Below are positions 1-6,778 of a stretch of DNA of 7,116 nucleotides, one piece after another. The position numbers and the translations under genes are program-made. Within the stretch, counting starts at the first letter, position 1. Each line of letters starts with the position of its first letter. This stretch comes from Flavobacteriales bacterium (GTDB lineage Bacteria > Bacteroidota > Bacteroidia > Flavobacteriales > Parvicellaceae). The stretch spans positions 1 through 7,116 of the forward strand of contig JAAZYJ010000001.1 in the NCBI GenBank assembly GCA_014239715.1, given 5' to 3'. The notes beneath the pieces are model-generated. The model was given only the letters and a program-made list of their open reading frames with translations, did not search any database and was not told where the DNA came from.

Positions 1-1464
1 AAATACCGTTACAGCATCACAAGGTGTAGAAAATGACTCTGGGCCAACATAAGCACTGGAGTCAGCACCACAATCTGCCTGAACATAAAAGTCGTAAGCC
101 GTGTTGGATGTTAATCCCGTTAATGCGTAAGGATTAGTCCCAGTTGAGACCATCGTTCCTGTACCCGGAGTAAACCCTGCAGGACCATACTCGATGTTCC
201 AAAGTGTTTCTGTTCCGCCCGCTGTCCAGCCAAGGTCGGCAGATGTAGTTGTGATATTTGTCGCTCCTAGTGCGGTGGGGTCTGCACATGAAGGCGATGG
301 TGCGCATGACAATGAATAGGTAAATGTTGTCCCGGTTACACTTCCATCAGAAACCACATAAAAGGAAATTTCACCTGTGGTAGATTCGTACGTACCGACA
401 ATGGAACCATTTCCGGAAGCTATTGTTGATCCAGAACCATCGGCTGCATCATTTATGTACCAAGTGTCGCAGCACGACTCGGTAGAACCGGCAGTAAAAT
501 CAATTGTAATGTAATCTCCGGGCGTGATCGCCACAAAACTTTGCAAACTTGAGGACAGTGAGCTAGCGTTCTGGTAATCGTATGTGCCACTTGAAGAACA
601 ATCGCCATAGGTGGTGAAAGAGGCAGGTCCTGCCAAAGCACTTGTATCACCAGGCCCGCATATTGCACGCAAATAATAGTCGTACGAAGTGCCTGCCGTA
701 AGGCCTGATAAGTTATAAGGGTTGGTCATAGCAACAACAGTAGAACCGCTACCTGAAGTGAATCCAGCAGGGCCATATTCAACCTCCCATGAAGTTTCCG
801 TTCCACCAGCCACCCAGCTAAGATCCGCTGAAGTTGCTGTGATATTGGTCGCTCCTAGTGCCGTCGGGTCTGCACATGAAGGTGGTGGTGCGCATGACAA
901 TGAATAGGTAAACACTGTTCCATTTACACTTCCATCAGACACTACATAAAACGATATTTCACCTGTGGTAGATTCGTACGTACCGACAATGGAACCATTT
1001 CCAGAGGCTATTGTTGAGCCAGAACCATCGGCTGCATCATTAATGTACCAGGTATCACAACACGCTTCGGTAGATCCAACAGTAAAATCAATTGTAATGT
1101 AATCTCCGGGCGTGATCGCCACAAAACTGTGCAAACTTGAGGCTAATGAGCTACCATTCTGGTAATTGTATGTGCCACTTGAAGAACAATCGCCATATGT
1201 GGTGAAAGAGGTGGGACCTACAAAAGCACTTGTATCGCCAGGCCCGCATATTGCGCGCAAATAATAGTCATACGCCGTGCCTGCCGTAAGACCTGATAAG
1301 TTATACGGATTAGTTATCGCAACAACAGCAGAACCGCTACCTGAAGTGAATCCAGCAGGGCCATATTCAACCTCCCATGAAGTTTCTGTTCCACCGGCTG
1401 TCCAGCTCAAATCTGCTGAAGTTGTTGTTACATTGGACGCCATCAGGCTTGACGGAGGCGGACA
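1..1464 (-). repeat. 588-bp in-frame tandem repeat (two full copies and one partial)
   Basis: Identical landmarks recur exactly 588 bases apart: the block beginning acctgtggtagattcg at 373 and 961, and ggccatattcaacctccc at 771 and 1359. Copy 1 is about 877-1464, copy 2 about 289-876 and the partial copy 3 about 1-288. Each encodes one FN3 plus one CUB-like module (196 codons). By eye copies 1 and 2 agree at roughly nine bases in ten, including long identical runs, while copy 3 is clearly more diverged. This pattern points to recent internal duplication or gene conversion of copies 1 and 2. More copies may lie beyond base 1. Confidence 0.9.
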
Positions 1465-1812
1465 TGCAGGACAGCTCGCAGCGCCACCAGTAGCATCACC
1501 ATATACACCAGACGCAATTATAGCGCCCGTTCCATCTTTGAGTTCCCATGATATTTCAGAATCATATGATCCTGAAAACCAGTTAGTAAGTAAAATCGCA
1601 TCTCCAGTTGCTGCTGGAAACGGAGCGTCTTCACTAGCCGAAGCTGCATTAAACACACCGGATAAAACAGCTATCCCATTGACAGTAACGTCAACAGTTG
1701 CGCCATTCCATCCATCTCCATATGAGTCGATCATGGTTAGCGTGTGGTTACACTGGGCGTGCACCGAGAAAGCAGAAAGAAAAAGAATAATCAGACTGTA
1801 AAATTTTTTCAT
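1..1812 (-). CDS. Large secreted FN3/CUB-like repeat protein (N-terminal 604 residues; 3' end outside window)
   Basis: The minus strand is open without a stop for 604 codons, from an ATG at 1812 to the window edge. The protein starts MKKFYSLIILFLSAFSVHAQ, a signal peptide with likely cleavage after Ala19 (VHA|Q). Residues 21-110 form a module with the SYGDGWNGA motif (30-38) common at the front of secreted Bacteroidota proteins. FN3 domains follow at about 117-205, 313-401 and 509-597, each with SADLxWxAGGTE and YxLxGLTxxTxYDxY signatures. Between them, at 206-307 and 402-503, are CUB-like modules with a CCDTWYINDAADGSGS core and terminal cysteines. The 196-residue FN3+CUB-like unit is repeated almost exactly; the third FN3 has diverged. 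The product is probably exported and surface-bound or released, acting in adhesion or as the ligand-binding front of an enzyme. A type IX secretion C-terminal domain is expected for this class but would lie off the window. The catalytic function, if any, is not visible. The plus-strand reading frames here are shadows. Confidence 0.92.
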   Translation of the reverse strand, partial: MKKFYSLIILFLSAFSVHAQCNHTLTMIDSYGDGWNGATVDVTVNGIAVLSGVFNAASASEDAPFPAATGDAILLTNWFSGSYDSEISWELKDGTGAIIASGVYGDATGGAASCPACPPPSSLMASNVTTTSADLSWTAGGTETSWEVEYGPAGFTSGSGSAVVAITNPYNLSGLTAGTAYDYYLRAICGPGDTSAFVGPTSFTTYGDCSSSGTYNYQNGSSLASSLHSFVAITPGDYITIDFTVGSTEACCDTWYINDAADGSGSTIASGNGSIVGTYESTTGEISFYVVSDGSVNGTVFTYSLSCAPPPSCADPTALGATNITATSADLSWVAGGTETSWEVEYGPAGFTSGSGSTVVAMTNPYNLSGLTAGTSYDYYLRAICGPGDTSALAGPASFTTYGDCSSSGTYDYQNASSLSSSLQSFVAITPGDYITIDFTAGSTESCCDTWYINDAADGSGSTIASGNGSIVGTYESTTGEISFYVVSDGSVTGTTFTYSLSCAPSPSCADPTALGATNITTTSADLGWTAGGTETLWNIEYGPAGFTPGTGTMVSTGTNPYALTGLTSNTAYDFYVQADCGADSSAYVGPESFSTPCDAVTVF

Positions 1813-2129
1813 GTTTAAAGGGTTTTTGATTTGGTGACGTAAATCATAGTTTGTGACTGTAAAATATCGTGGGGACGTTTAATTTACAACCATATAATGT
1901 CAAAATCAAACATTATGCGGCGATATCCGACTAAGTGCTATAAATTGTCGATAATTGACATCTCGATCTATCATGCTCAGTTTTTTAAACCAATAGTAAA
2001 TTCCGCACCAAACACAATTGCTGACCACATACCTACTAAATTATTCCCCCTGTGATTTTTAAACCTGACCCCACATATTCGAATCGTTTTTACTATGTTC
2101 GTTAAACTAATGATTAATCTGAAACTATA
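1813..2129. other. Divergent intergenic region between the secreted repeat protein and the SDR gene
   Basis: This 317-bp AT-rich stretch separates two divergent start codons and must carry both promoters. I found no perfect TAnnTTTG element on either strand. The closest are AATGTTTG on the minus strand (1914-1907) and TATGTTCG on the plus strand (2094-2101), each one base off and without a well-placed TTG. It contains a 7-bp inverted repeat at 1894-1916 and a short palindrome ATTCGAAT near 2077-2084. No RNA gene, mobile-element end or additional reading frame is supported. Confidence 0.6.
1894..1916. repeat. Perfect 7-bp inverted repeat upstream of the secreted repeat-protein gene
   Basis: ATAATGT (1894-1900) and ACATTAT (1910-1916) are exact reverse complements separated by 9 bases. 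It lies about 80-105 bases upstream of the ATG at 1812 and overlaps the near-match -7 sequence AATGTTTG. It could be an operator for the secreted-protein gene. At this AT content an inverted repeat of this size can arise by chance, so the call is weak. Confidence 0.3.
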
Positions 2130-2918
2130 ATGGACTTAAGGTTGAATGGTAAAAATGCAATTGTTTGCGGCAGCACACAAGGAATCGGGTTTGCGGTAGC
2201 CCAACAGCTTGCTTCTATGGGTGCAAATGTCACGTTGCTAGCCAGAAATGAAGCTAAATTAAAGGCAAAGGTTTCAGAGCTTGCAAAAACCGACTCTCAA
2301 CACCATAGTTGCATCATTGCCGATTATTCATCACCTGATTCTCTCCAAAAAAAGGTGGGAGAATTTGTCTCAGACTCCGGCCCTATCCACATTTTGATCA
2401 ATAATACAGGTGGGCCTCCGGGTGGGCCGATAACCACAGCCCAGACCGAAGAGTTTACAGATGCTTTTTCAAAGCATTTAATTTGCAACCATATCTTAGC
2501 ATCAGCAGTTATTCCCGGAATGAAGGCATCCGGTTATGGCAGAATTGTAAATGTTATTTCAACTTCCGTTAAACAGCCTTTGAATGGTCTTGGTGTTTCA
2601 AACACCGTTCGCGGAGCTGTTGCAAACTGGGCGAAAACAATGGCTAATGAATTGGGTGAGCACAACATCACTGTCAACAATGTTTTGCCGGGAGCGACCA
2701 ACACCGCCCGTTTGAGCTCTATTGTATCAAACAAAGCGACCAAAACGGGGCGTTCAGAAGAGGAGGTTAAATCAGATATGGCAAACGCAGTTCCCATGAA
2801 AAGAGTCGCTGAACCTCACGAAGTTGCCAACGCTATTGCTTTTCTTGCTTCTCCTGCAGCGAGCTATATCAATGGAATCAACCTGCCTGTAGACGGGGGC
2901 AGAACAGGGTCTTTGTAA
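2130..2918 (+). CDS. Short-chain dehydrogenase/reductase, FabG-like subgroup with non-canonical active site
   Basis: This 262-residue protein has the usual length and Rossmann fold of classical SDR oxidoreductases. The cofactor-binding loop is GSTQGIG (14-20), and the NNAG motif appears as NNTGG followed by PPGGP (91-100). The C-terminal NVLPGATNTAR and PVDGG segments are typical of FabG relatives. Ser144 occupies the catalytic serine position, but the YxxxK pair is replaced: the segment GVSNTVRGAV (155-164) puts Ser157 and Arg161 where Tyr and Lys are expected. The VKQPLxGLxxSNxxRxxVxxWAK pattern matches the beta-ketoacyl-reductase-like SDR subgroup known to deviate from the standard motifs, so the change is probably inherited, not damage. 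Substrate and cofactor are unknown; a NAD(P)-linked 3-oxoacyl reduction is only a family guess. The ATG at 2130 gives the normal SDR N-terminus (MDLxLxGK). It is likely monocistronic, and its stop faces the end of the TonB-like gene with one base between them. Confidence 0.93.
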   Translation: MDLRLNGKNAIVCGSTQGIGFAVAQQLASMGANVTLLARNEAKLKAKVSELAKTDSQHHSCIIADYSSPDSLQKKVGEFVSDSGPIHILINNTGGPPGGPITTAQTEEFTDAFSKHLICNHILASAVIPGMKASGYGRIVNVISTSVKQPLNGLGVSNTVRGAVANWAKTMANELGEHNITVNNVLPGATNTARLSSIVSNKATKTGRSEEEVKSDMANAVPMKRVAEPHEVANAIAFLASPAASYINGINLPVDGGRTGSL

Positions 2919-2919
2919 A

Positions 2920-3612
2920 TTATCTCGAGGAGCCGTAGCGAATGGGCAATTTAAAATAGCTTCGAACCAGCTGGCCATTCAATTCTGCAGGTTTCCAATT
3001 GGGCAAGCTTCTTACAACCCGTTCCGACTCTCTGATCAATGATCTGTTCCGGCCATAAATAGACCTCACCTGAGTAACCGACCCGTCAATTTCTACCACA
3101 AATTGCACTCGGATACTCTCACGTATTCCCAATACAATGCACTCTTCCGGATAGACCACGTGGTCCTTAATAAATTTTATTAATGCTTTTTGTCCTCCGG
3201 GGAACTCTGCGGGTCTATCTACAAATTTCCTTACCGTTGTATCAATTACGAGCGCAAACCCCTCGTCTACTCCTCCCGTATCAATTGGAAATTGAGGATC
3301 GAATGCAGTAAGGTCCAAGGGTGTTGTATCTGCTACATACTCAACTATCTTTTTCAAGGTGTCGACAACCGTTATGTCCTTCTTCTTTTCCTTTTTTACT
3401 TTTGGCGGGTTGTATTTTGGTTTTATTTCTATTGGATGATCTTCAGGTCCAAAGGGATCGCTTGGTTCATCGTATACAACCATTTCCTGTAAGCTCAGCT
3501 CCCCCGACTTCCATTCGAAAGCCAGCAATGACAGGCCCAGTGAGATTATTAATCCCGTGGTGAGGAAGATATTCCTTTTGGACTCCAGATTTGTTTTGTC
3601 TTTTTTCTGCAT
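2920..3612 (-). CDS. TonB-like energy-transduction protein (canonical C-terminal domain)
   Basis: The 230-residue product has TonB architecture. A short basic cytoplasmic tail is followed by one membrane segment at about 14-33, ending AFEWKS as is usual for Bacteroidota TonB proteins. Then comes a periplasmic linker rich in Pro and Lys (about 48-80; KPKYNPPKVKKEKKK). The C-terminal TonB domain spans about 135-228, with FPGGQKAL (137-144), YPEE (154-157), FVVEIDGSV (171-179), RVVRSLPNWKPAELNG (198-213) and a final KLPIRYG. Such proteins draw on the ExbB/ExbD proton channel and contact TonB boxes of outer-membrane transporters across the periplasm. No exbB, exbD or TonB-dependent receptor is visible here, so its partner is unknown. 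It is the last gene of the apparent operon led by the histidine kinase, starting 58 bp after the preceding TonB-like gene. It has no Shine-Dalgarno, as is common in this phylum. Its stop lies one base from the convergent SDR stop. Confidence 0.9.
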   Translation of the reverse strand: MQKKDKTNLESKRNIFLTTGLIISLGLSLLAFEWKSGELSLQEMVVYDEPSDPFGPEDHPIEIKPKYNPPKVKKEKKKDITVVDTLKKIVEYVADTTPLDLTAFDPQFPIDTGGVDEGFALVIDTTVRKFVDRPAEFPGGQKALIKFIKDHVVYPEECIVLGIRESIRVQFVVEIDGSVTQVRSIYGRNRSLIRESERVVRSLPNWKPAELNGQLVRSYFKLPIRYGSSR

Positions 3613-3670
3613 ATCTGATTCATTTTATAGAATAGAGATGCGGAAAGACAATTTTTTCACAAAAAACAGA

Positions 3671-4423
3671 TTAGCGGTATTGGAATTTGATCGGGATAGA
3701 GAACGAAACCCTGATGTTCATTCCGCCATAAACGCCCGGATTCATGGGGGGCAGGGATCTCAACACCCGCGTCGCTTCAACAGCACAGTCGGCACATACT
3801 GCGTCTGTATTCAAAATTGCAATCTCAGTTGGCTCTCCTGCCACATTTAATACAATAAGCGCAAGTACTATTTGTTCTCCACCACTATATTTGACACATT
3901 CCGGCACGGTTATGTTCTTTCGAACATGGCTGAATATTTTGTCAACTGTACAATCAAAAACAAGGGGATTGTAGTCTCCGTTTATTAGGCAGCTTTCATA
4001 ATGCGGGCGTTCATCTATATCCGTAATGCTCTTTGTAATAACCCCCGGGAAGGGGTCTATATAGATCTCTTCGCTTCCAAGGTCAGTCAAAACGCTGTCG
4101 GGCAATTCGAAGGAGTTTAAGTGAGGGTGCTGAACTGAGAACTTGGCTGTATCTGTGATCGAGTCTCTACCTGTCACCACTTTTTCCCGGCTGATATAAT
4201 CATCCCTTGGCATTGGTCTTTCCGGAATTTTTTTGTCATCAATAACCAGCACCCACGGAGTGGATTCGCCTTCCATTGGTTCTACTATATCAACGGGGTT
4301 TTGATCCGGATACACCCATTCCAGCGCGAGCAGGCAAATGGCCAGGGCAATGATTACACCAATATAGAAAAAGCCTCTTTTCTTCTTTTCAATATTGACA
4401 CTATCCGATTTTTTATTGCGCAT
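3671..4423 (-). CDS. Divergent TonB-like membrane-anchored periplasmic protein, cysteine-rich
   Basis: This 250-residue protein shares the layout of its downstream neighbour. It has a charged cytoplasmic start (KKSDSVNIEKKKR), one membrane segment at about 17-36 closing with ALEW, and a long acidic and proline-containing periplasmic linker (about 37-155). The TonB-like C-terminal domain (about 160-248) includes RVLRSLPPMNPGVYGG (219-234) and SFSIPIKF (240-247). It departs from the family: the YP motif reads VPECV, the conserved Trp before the proline is Met227, and the GGxxAL segment is not evident. Cys145, Cys158, Cys176, Cys210 and Cys213 lie on the periplasmic side, the last two as CADC, so disulfides are possible. 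The gene sits 43 bp after the response regulator and 58 bp before the second TonB-like gene. It may be a paralogue specialised for a different partner, or a non-energising envelope protein; I favour the former only weakly. Confidence 0.85.
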   Translation of the reverse strand: MRNKKSDSVNIEKKKRGFFYIGVIIALAICLLALEWVYPDQNPVDIVEPMEGESTPWVLVIDDKKIPERPMPRDDYISREKVVTGRDSITDTAKFSVQHPHLNSFELPDSVLTDLGSEEIYIDPFPGVITKSITDIDERPHYESCLINGDYNPLVFDCTVDKIFSHVRKNITVPECVKYSGGEQIVLALIVLNVAGEPTEIAILNTDAVCADCAVEATRVLRSLPPMNPGVYGGMNIRVSFSIPIKFQYR

Positions 4424-4440
4424 TTGTTCTTTAACGCAAT
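4415..4440 (-). promoter_or_regulatory. Possible RNA hairpin enclosing the start codon of the divergent TonB-like gene
   Basis: Read on the minus strand, ATTGCG (4440-4435) and CGCAAT (4420-4415) are exact reverse complements flanking a 14-base loop. The loop holds the AAAGAAC upstream sequence and the ATG at 4423-4421. A 6-bp stem presenting the translation start in its loop could modulate initiation of this gene relative to the kinase and regulator genes upstream. The stem is short, so it may be coincidental. Confidence 0.3.
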
Positions 4441-4466
4441 AAAACTAGTTAAAAGTATGATTCTTC

Positions 4467-5159
4467 TTAATCGGGGAGGAACAACTTGAAGCCCCTTCCG
4501 TGAATATTCATGATCTCAATTTTCTCGTCTTTCTTAAGGTGTTTCCTTAGCTTCGCAATGTACACATCCATGCTTCTGCCGTTAAAGTAGTTATCATCCC
4601 CCCATACGGCCTTAAGTGCATCATTCCTTTCCAGAACCCCATTCGCATTTTTACACAACAGCTTGAGCAGGTCATTTTCTTTTGTTGTTAACCGGCTTGT
4701 CTCCCCTTCTATCTCCAGCACCCTTTCCTTAGGCTTGAAAAGGAACTTGCCTACCTGATAGCAGTTCTCTTCTCTTGCGCCATCTCCTGCAGTTCTTCTT
4801 AAAATAGCATTCATTCTAGCCAATAGTTCTTCCATTGAGAATGGCTTTGTCATGTAATCATCTGCACCTGCATTGAACCCGTCCAACGTGTCCTCTTTCA
4901 TTGTTTTAGCTGTAAGGAACAACATGGGGACAGTTTTGTCGATTCCGCGAATTTCTCTGGCGAGTGTCAGGCCATCTTTTATGGGCATCATGACATCAAG
5001 GATCAGAAAATCAAATTCATTTTTAACAAAAGCATCATAACCATCCTGACCGTTGATCCGAAGCTCTGTTGCATAGCCTTTAGCTATGAGATAGTCTTTT
5101 AATAGCGTTCCTAAATTCGGATCGTCTTCAACCAGTAAAACCTTAATTTGAGTTTCCAT
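4467..5159 (-). CDS. rprY: OmpR-family response regulator, RprY-like
   Basis: This 230-residue protein has the full two-domain OmpR/PhoB design. The receiver domain (about 5-122) carries acidic residues Glu11, Asp12 and Asp13, phospho-acceptor Asp55 in FLILDVMMP, Thr83 in FLTAKT and Lys105 in MTKPFS. The winged-helix DNA-binding domain (about 134-228) contains SRLTTKENDLLKLLC, the recognition segment NYFNGRSMDVYIAKLRKHLK (190-209) and the wing NIHGRGFKL. KTMKEDTLDGFNAGADDYMTKPFSMEEL and the FNGRSMDVYI pattern closely recall Bacteroides RprY, hence the symbol, assigned from memory of the family and not from a search. It is phosphorylated by the kinase encoded immediately upstream (11-bp gap, certain co-transcription). 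Its likely DNA target is the phased TTAAC array at 6779-6826, which would make the operon self-regulated. The two TonB-like genes downstream follow at close spacing. Confidence 0.95.
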   Translation of the reverse strand: METQIKVLLVEDDPNLGTLLKDYLIAKGYATELRINGQDGYDAFVKNEFDFLILDVMMPIKDGLTLAREIRGIDKTVPMLFLTAKTMKEDTLDGFNAGADDYMTKPFSMEELLARMNAILRRTAGDGAREENCYQVGKFLFKPKERVLEIEGETSRLTTKENDLLKLLCKNANGVLERNDALKAVWGDDNYFNGRSMDVYIAKLRKHLKKDEKIEIMNIHGRGFKLFLPD

Positions 5160-5170
5160 AATTTTCGATG

Positions 5171-6724
5171 TTATAATTGTGTCTTCGCAGCAGGAATTTC
5201 CAGCTTGAAAGTACTTCCTTTTCCTACCGCACTTTCAACATATATGTTGCCAAAGTGTTTTTCAATAACGGCTTTCACGTAGCTCAGGCCCAGCCCAAAG
5301 CCTTTTACATTGTGAATGTTACCCGTTGGAACCCGGTACAATTTATCAAATATTCGCTTCTGATTTTCACGATTGATACCGACTCCATTATCTTCCATTT
5401 TAATTATTATTCCGTCTTTCGAGTCTGCCGTAGTTATTTTGATCACGGGATTCTCAGGAGTATATTTATTTGCATTGTCCAACAGATTATAGATCACATT
5501 AGTAATGTGCACTTTGTCACCATCTATGATGTCATTTTTCGCATTCAGATCCAGCTTTAATGCACCGCCCTTTTTTTCAATTTGAATAAGAATGTTATTC
5601 GCGGCCTTGACGATGATATCGTGTATTCCTAAGCGCTCGATCTTAAACTTCAGCTCTCCGCGATCAATAATCGCTGTTTGTAATACATTCTCTACCAAAA
5701 CCCCAAGCCTCTTATTCTCTTCGTTGATCATTCTAACAAAATTATTACGCTGCCCCTCAGTACTTCTAATGTCCTCATCAGACAATGCTTCGCAAGCTAA
5801 TGAGATCGTTGAAATTGGTGTTTTTAGTTCATGTGTCATGTTCCCGATGAAATCATTCTTTATTTGCGACAGTCTTTTTTGGTTGTAGATCGTTCTTATT
5901 GTAAAATAGAAGGCATAAGTAAGTCCTGCCATAATAAGTAAGCTGATCAACAGAACTCCCCACATTTTACCAATGACATAACTTTTTTGATTGGGGAAAT
6001 ACACGCTGACATTATACGGTGAACCAAAAATGTCGGCAGGAAATAAGCTGGAATTAAACTCTGATTGATAAAGCTCTGCAAGATTTTTCTTGGTTTCTTC
6101 ACTCTTAAAATACGAAGTGCTTCCCCAGTTATCATAAACGACAAAATCATATTCCGCTGAAATGCCGTGTTCATCCAGCTCCAGCTCTAACAGTGAGTCT
6201 AACGCTTTGGCCGGTAACCTTTCATCCAATGACTTTAACATGTTCAAATTGAACAGGTCTCCCATGGCCGTTGACAGGCTTCCCTGATCATTCAGGACTT
6301 CCGCAGCCCAGTTATTTATTGGTTTTTCAACTATATCAGAAACATACGGATCAGAAGGTAACATCGTCCGGGACGAAAAAGAACCATTGGCGTCAAACTT
6401 CTCTATCACCTTCATAACCATATCCTTGCCCCCTCTGGTTATCACGGTGTCTTTAACCCTAACTTCAGCGTCAGGTTGATCGAATCCAAATTCTTGTAGC
6501 TGGCTGAACAAGTTGTTGCCCCCCATTCTTCGTTTCATTCTTGTTACTTGTTCATAAGTGCCAATCCTTTCAGACAGATCTGCCATCACCTCGTTGACAG
6601 TGTCCTTAAACAATGCTTCTTTTAAGGTTGCCGCATTATTCACTAAATAGCCCAATAACAATATCAGGAATAGCATTCCGATAGATATTGGGATAACTAA
6701 TGTCGTAATGGTCTTTTTAAACAT
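5171..6724 (-). CDS. rprX: Membrane sensor histidine kinase, RprX-like
   Basis: This 517-residue sensor kinase has two membrane segments (about 6-28 and 252-274) flanking a periplasmic sensing domain of roughly 220 residues. A dimerisation/phospho-acceptor domain follows, with His298 in FIGNMTHELKTPIS. The ATPase domain has an N box in NVIYNLLDNANKYTP (409-423), a DNGVGI G1 box (445-450), an F-box region IFDKLYRV and a GFGLGL G2 box (475-480). No HAMP domain is apparent; the second membrane segment runs almost directly into the coiled segment before the H box. The periplasmic patterns RLPAKALDSLLELELDEHGI and SLFPADIFGSPYNVSVYFP are characteristic of Bacteroidota RprX-type kinases, so the symbol is offered on that resemblance. 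It autophosphorylates and passes phosphate to the response regulator encoded next. The ligand is unknown, but the large extracytoplasmic domain implies an envelope signal. It is the first gene of the apparent operon, starting about 20 bases from a perfect -7 element. Confidence 0.95.
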   Translation of the reverse strand: MFKKTITTLVIPISIGMLFLILLLGYLVNNAATLKEALFKDTVNEVMADLSERIGTYEQVTRMKRRMGGNNLFSQLQEFGFDQPDAEVRVKDTVITRGGKDMVMKVIEKFDANGSFSSRTMLPSDPYVSDIVEKPINNWAAEVLNDQGSLSTAMGDLFNLNMLKSLDERLPAKALDSLLELELDEHGISAEYDFVVYDNWGSTSYFKSEETKKNLAELYQSEFNSSLFPADIFGSPYNVSVYFPNQKSYVIGKMWGVLLISLLIMAGLTYAFYFTIRTIYNQKRLSQIKNDFIGNMTHELKTPISTISLACEALSDEDIRSTEGQRNNFVRMINEENKRLGVLVENVLQTAIIDRGELKFKIERLGIHDIIVKAANNILIQIEKKGGALKLDLNAKNDIIDGDKVHITNVIYNLLDNANKYTPENPVIKITTADSKDGIIIKMEDNGVGINRENQKRIFDKLYRVPTGNIHNVKGFGLGLSYVKAVIEKHFGNIYVESAVGKGSTFKLEIPAAKTQL

Positions 6725-6743
6725 CTTTTTCTTCTATACAGTA

Positions 6744-6751
6744 CAAAGGTA
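6744..6751 (-). promoter_or_regulatory. Candidate -7 promoter element of the sensor-kinase operon
   Basis: On the minus strand this reads TACCTTTG, a perfect match to the Bacteroidota -7 consensus TAnnTTTG. It ends 20 bases before the kinase ATG, predicting a very short 5' leader. The nearest upstream TTG on that strand (6769-6767) is 15 bases away, shorter than the usual 17-23. This weak -33 placement fits a promoter that needs an activator, and the TTAAC array lies just upstream. Confidence 0.5.
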
Positions 6752-6778
6752 GAGTATGTTGTATCTCAACTTTATCTT

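Noticed and set aside
1..1464. Regular long repeats considered as a CRISPR array or mobile-element copies
   Set aside because: The repeat unit is 588 bp, in frame and coding throughout, with no spacers, terminal inverted repeats or transposase.
1277..1801. 174-codon plus-strand open frame, with a shorter copy at 722-907
   Set aside because: Both are antisense to the FN3-coding repeats, and their similarity to each other simply reflects the 588-bp repeat. The minus-strand frame has a signal peptide and clear domains, so these are shadows.
2125..2131. TATAAT just before the SDR start codon, considered as a -10 box
   Set aside because: It overlaps the ATG itself, so a transcript from it would begin inside the gene, and this phylum uses TAnnTTTG rather than TATAAT.
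2589..2630. SDR considered a dead enzyme because Tyr and Lys are missing
   Set aside because: The gene is full length and intact, and the replaced residues follow the pattern of a known SDR subgroup, so loss of function is not supported.
3652..3666. TTTTTT-CAC-AAAAAA after the divergent TonB-like gene, considered as a terminator
   Set aside because: The stem is only A-T pairs with a 3-base loop, and the next gene starts within 58 bp on the same strand. An intrinsic terminator normally needs a GC-rich stem.
3190..3974. Several plus-strand open frames of 76-100 codons
   Set aside because: They overlap the two TonB-like genes on the opposite strand and show low-complexity Phe/Tyr/Leu-rich or arbitrary composition without recognisable domains.
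5177..5888. Plus-strand frames of 127 and 98 codons opposite the kinase gene
   Set aside because: They are antisense to conserved histidine-kinase motifs and have no family resemblance or start context of their own.
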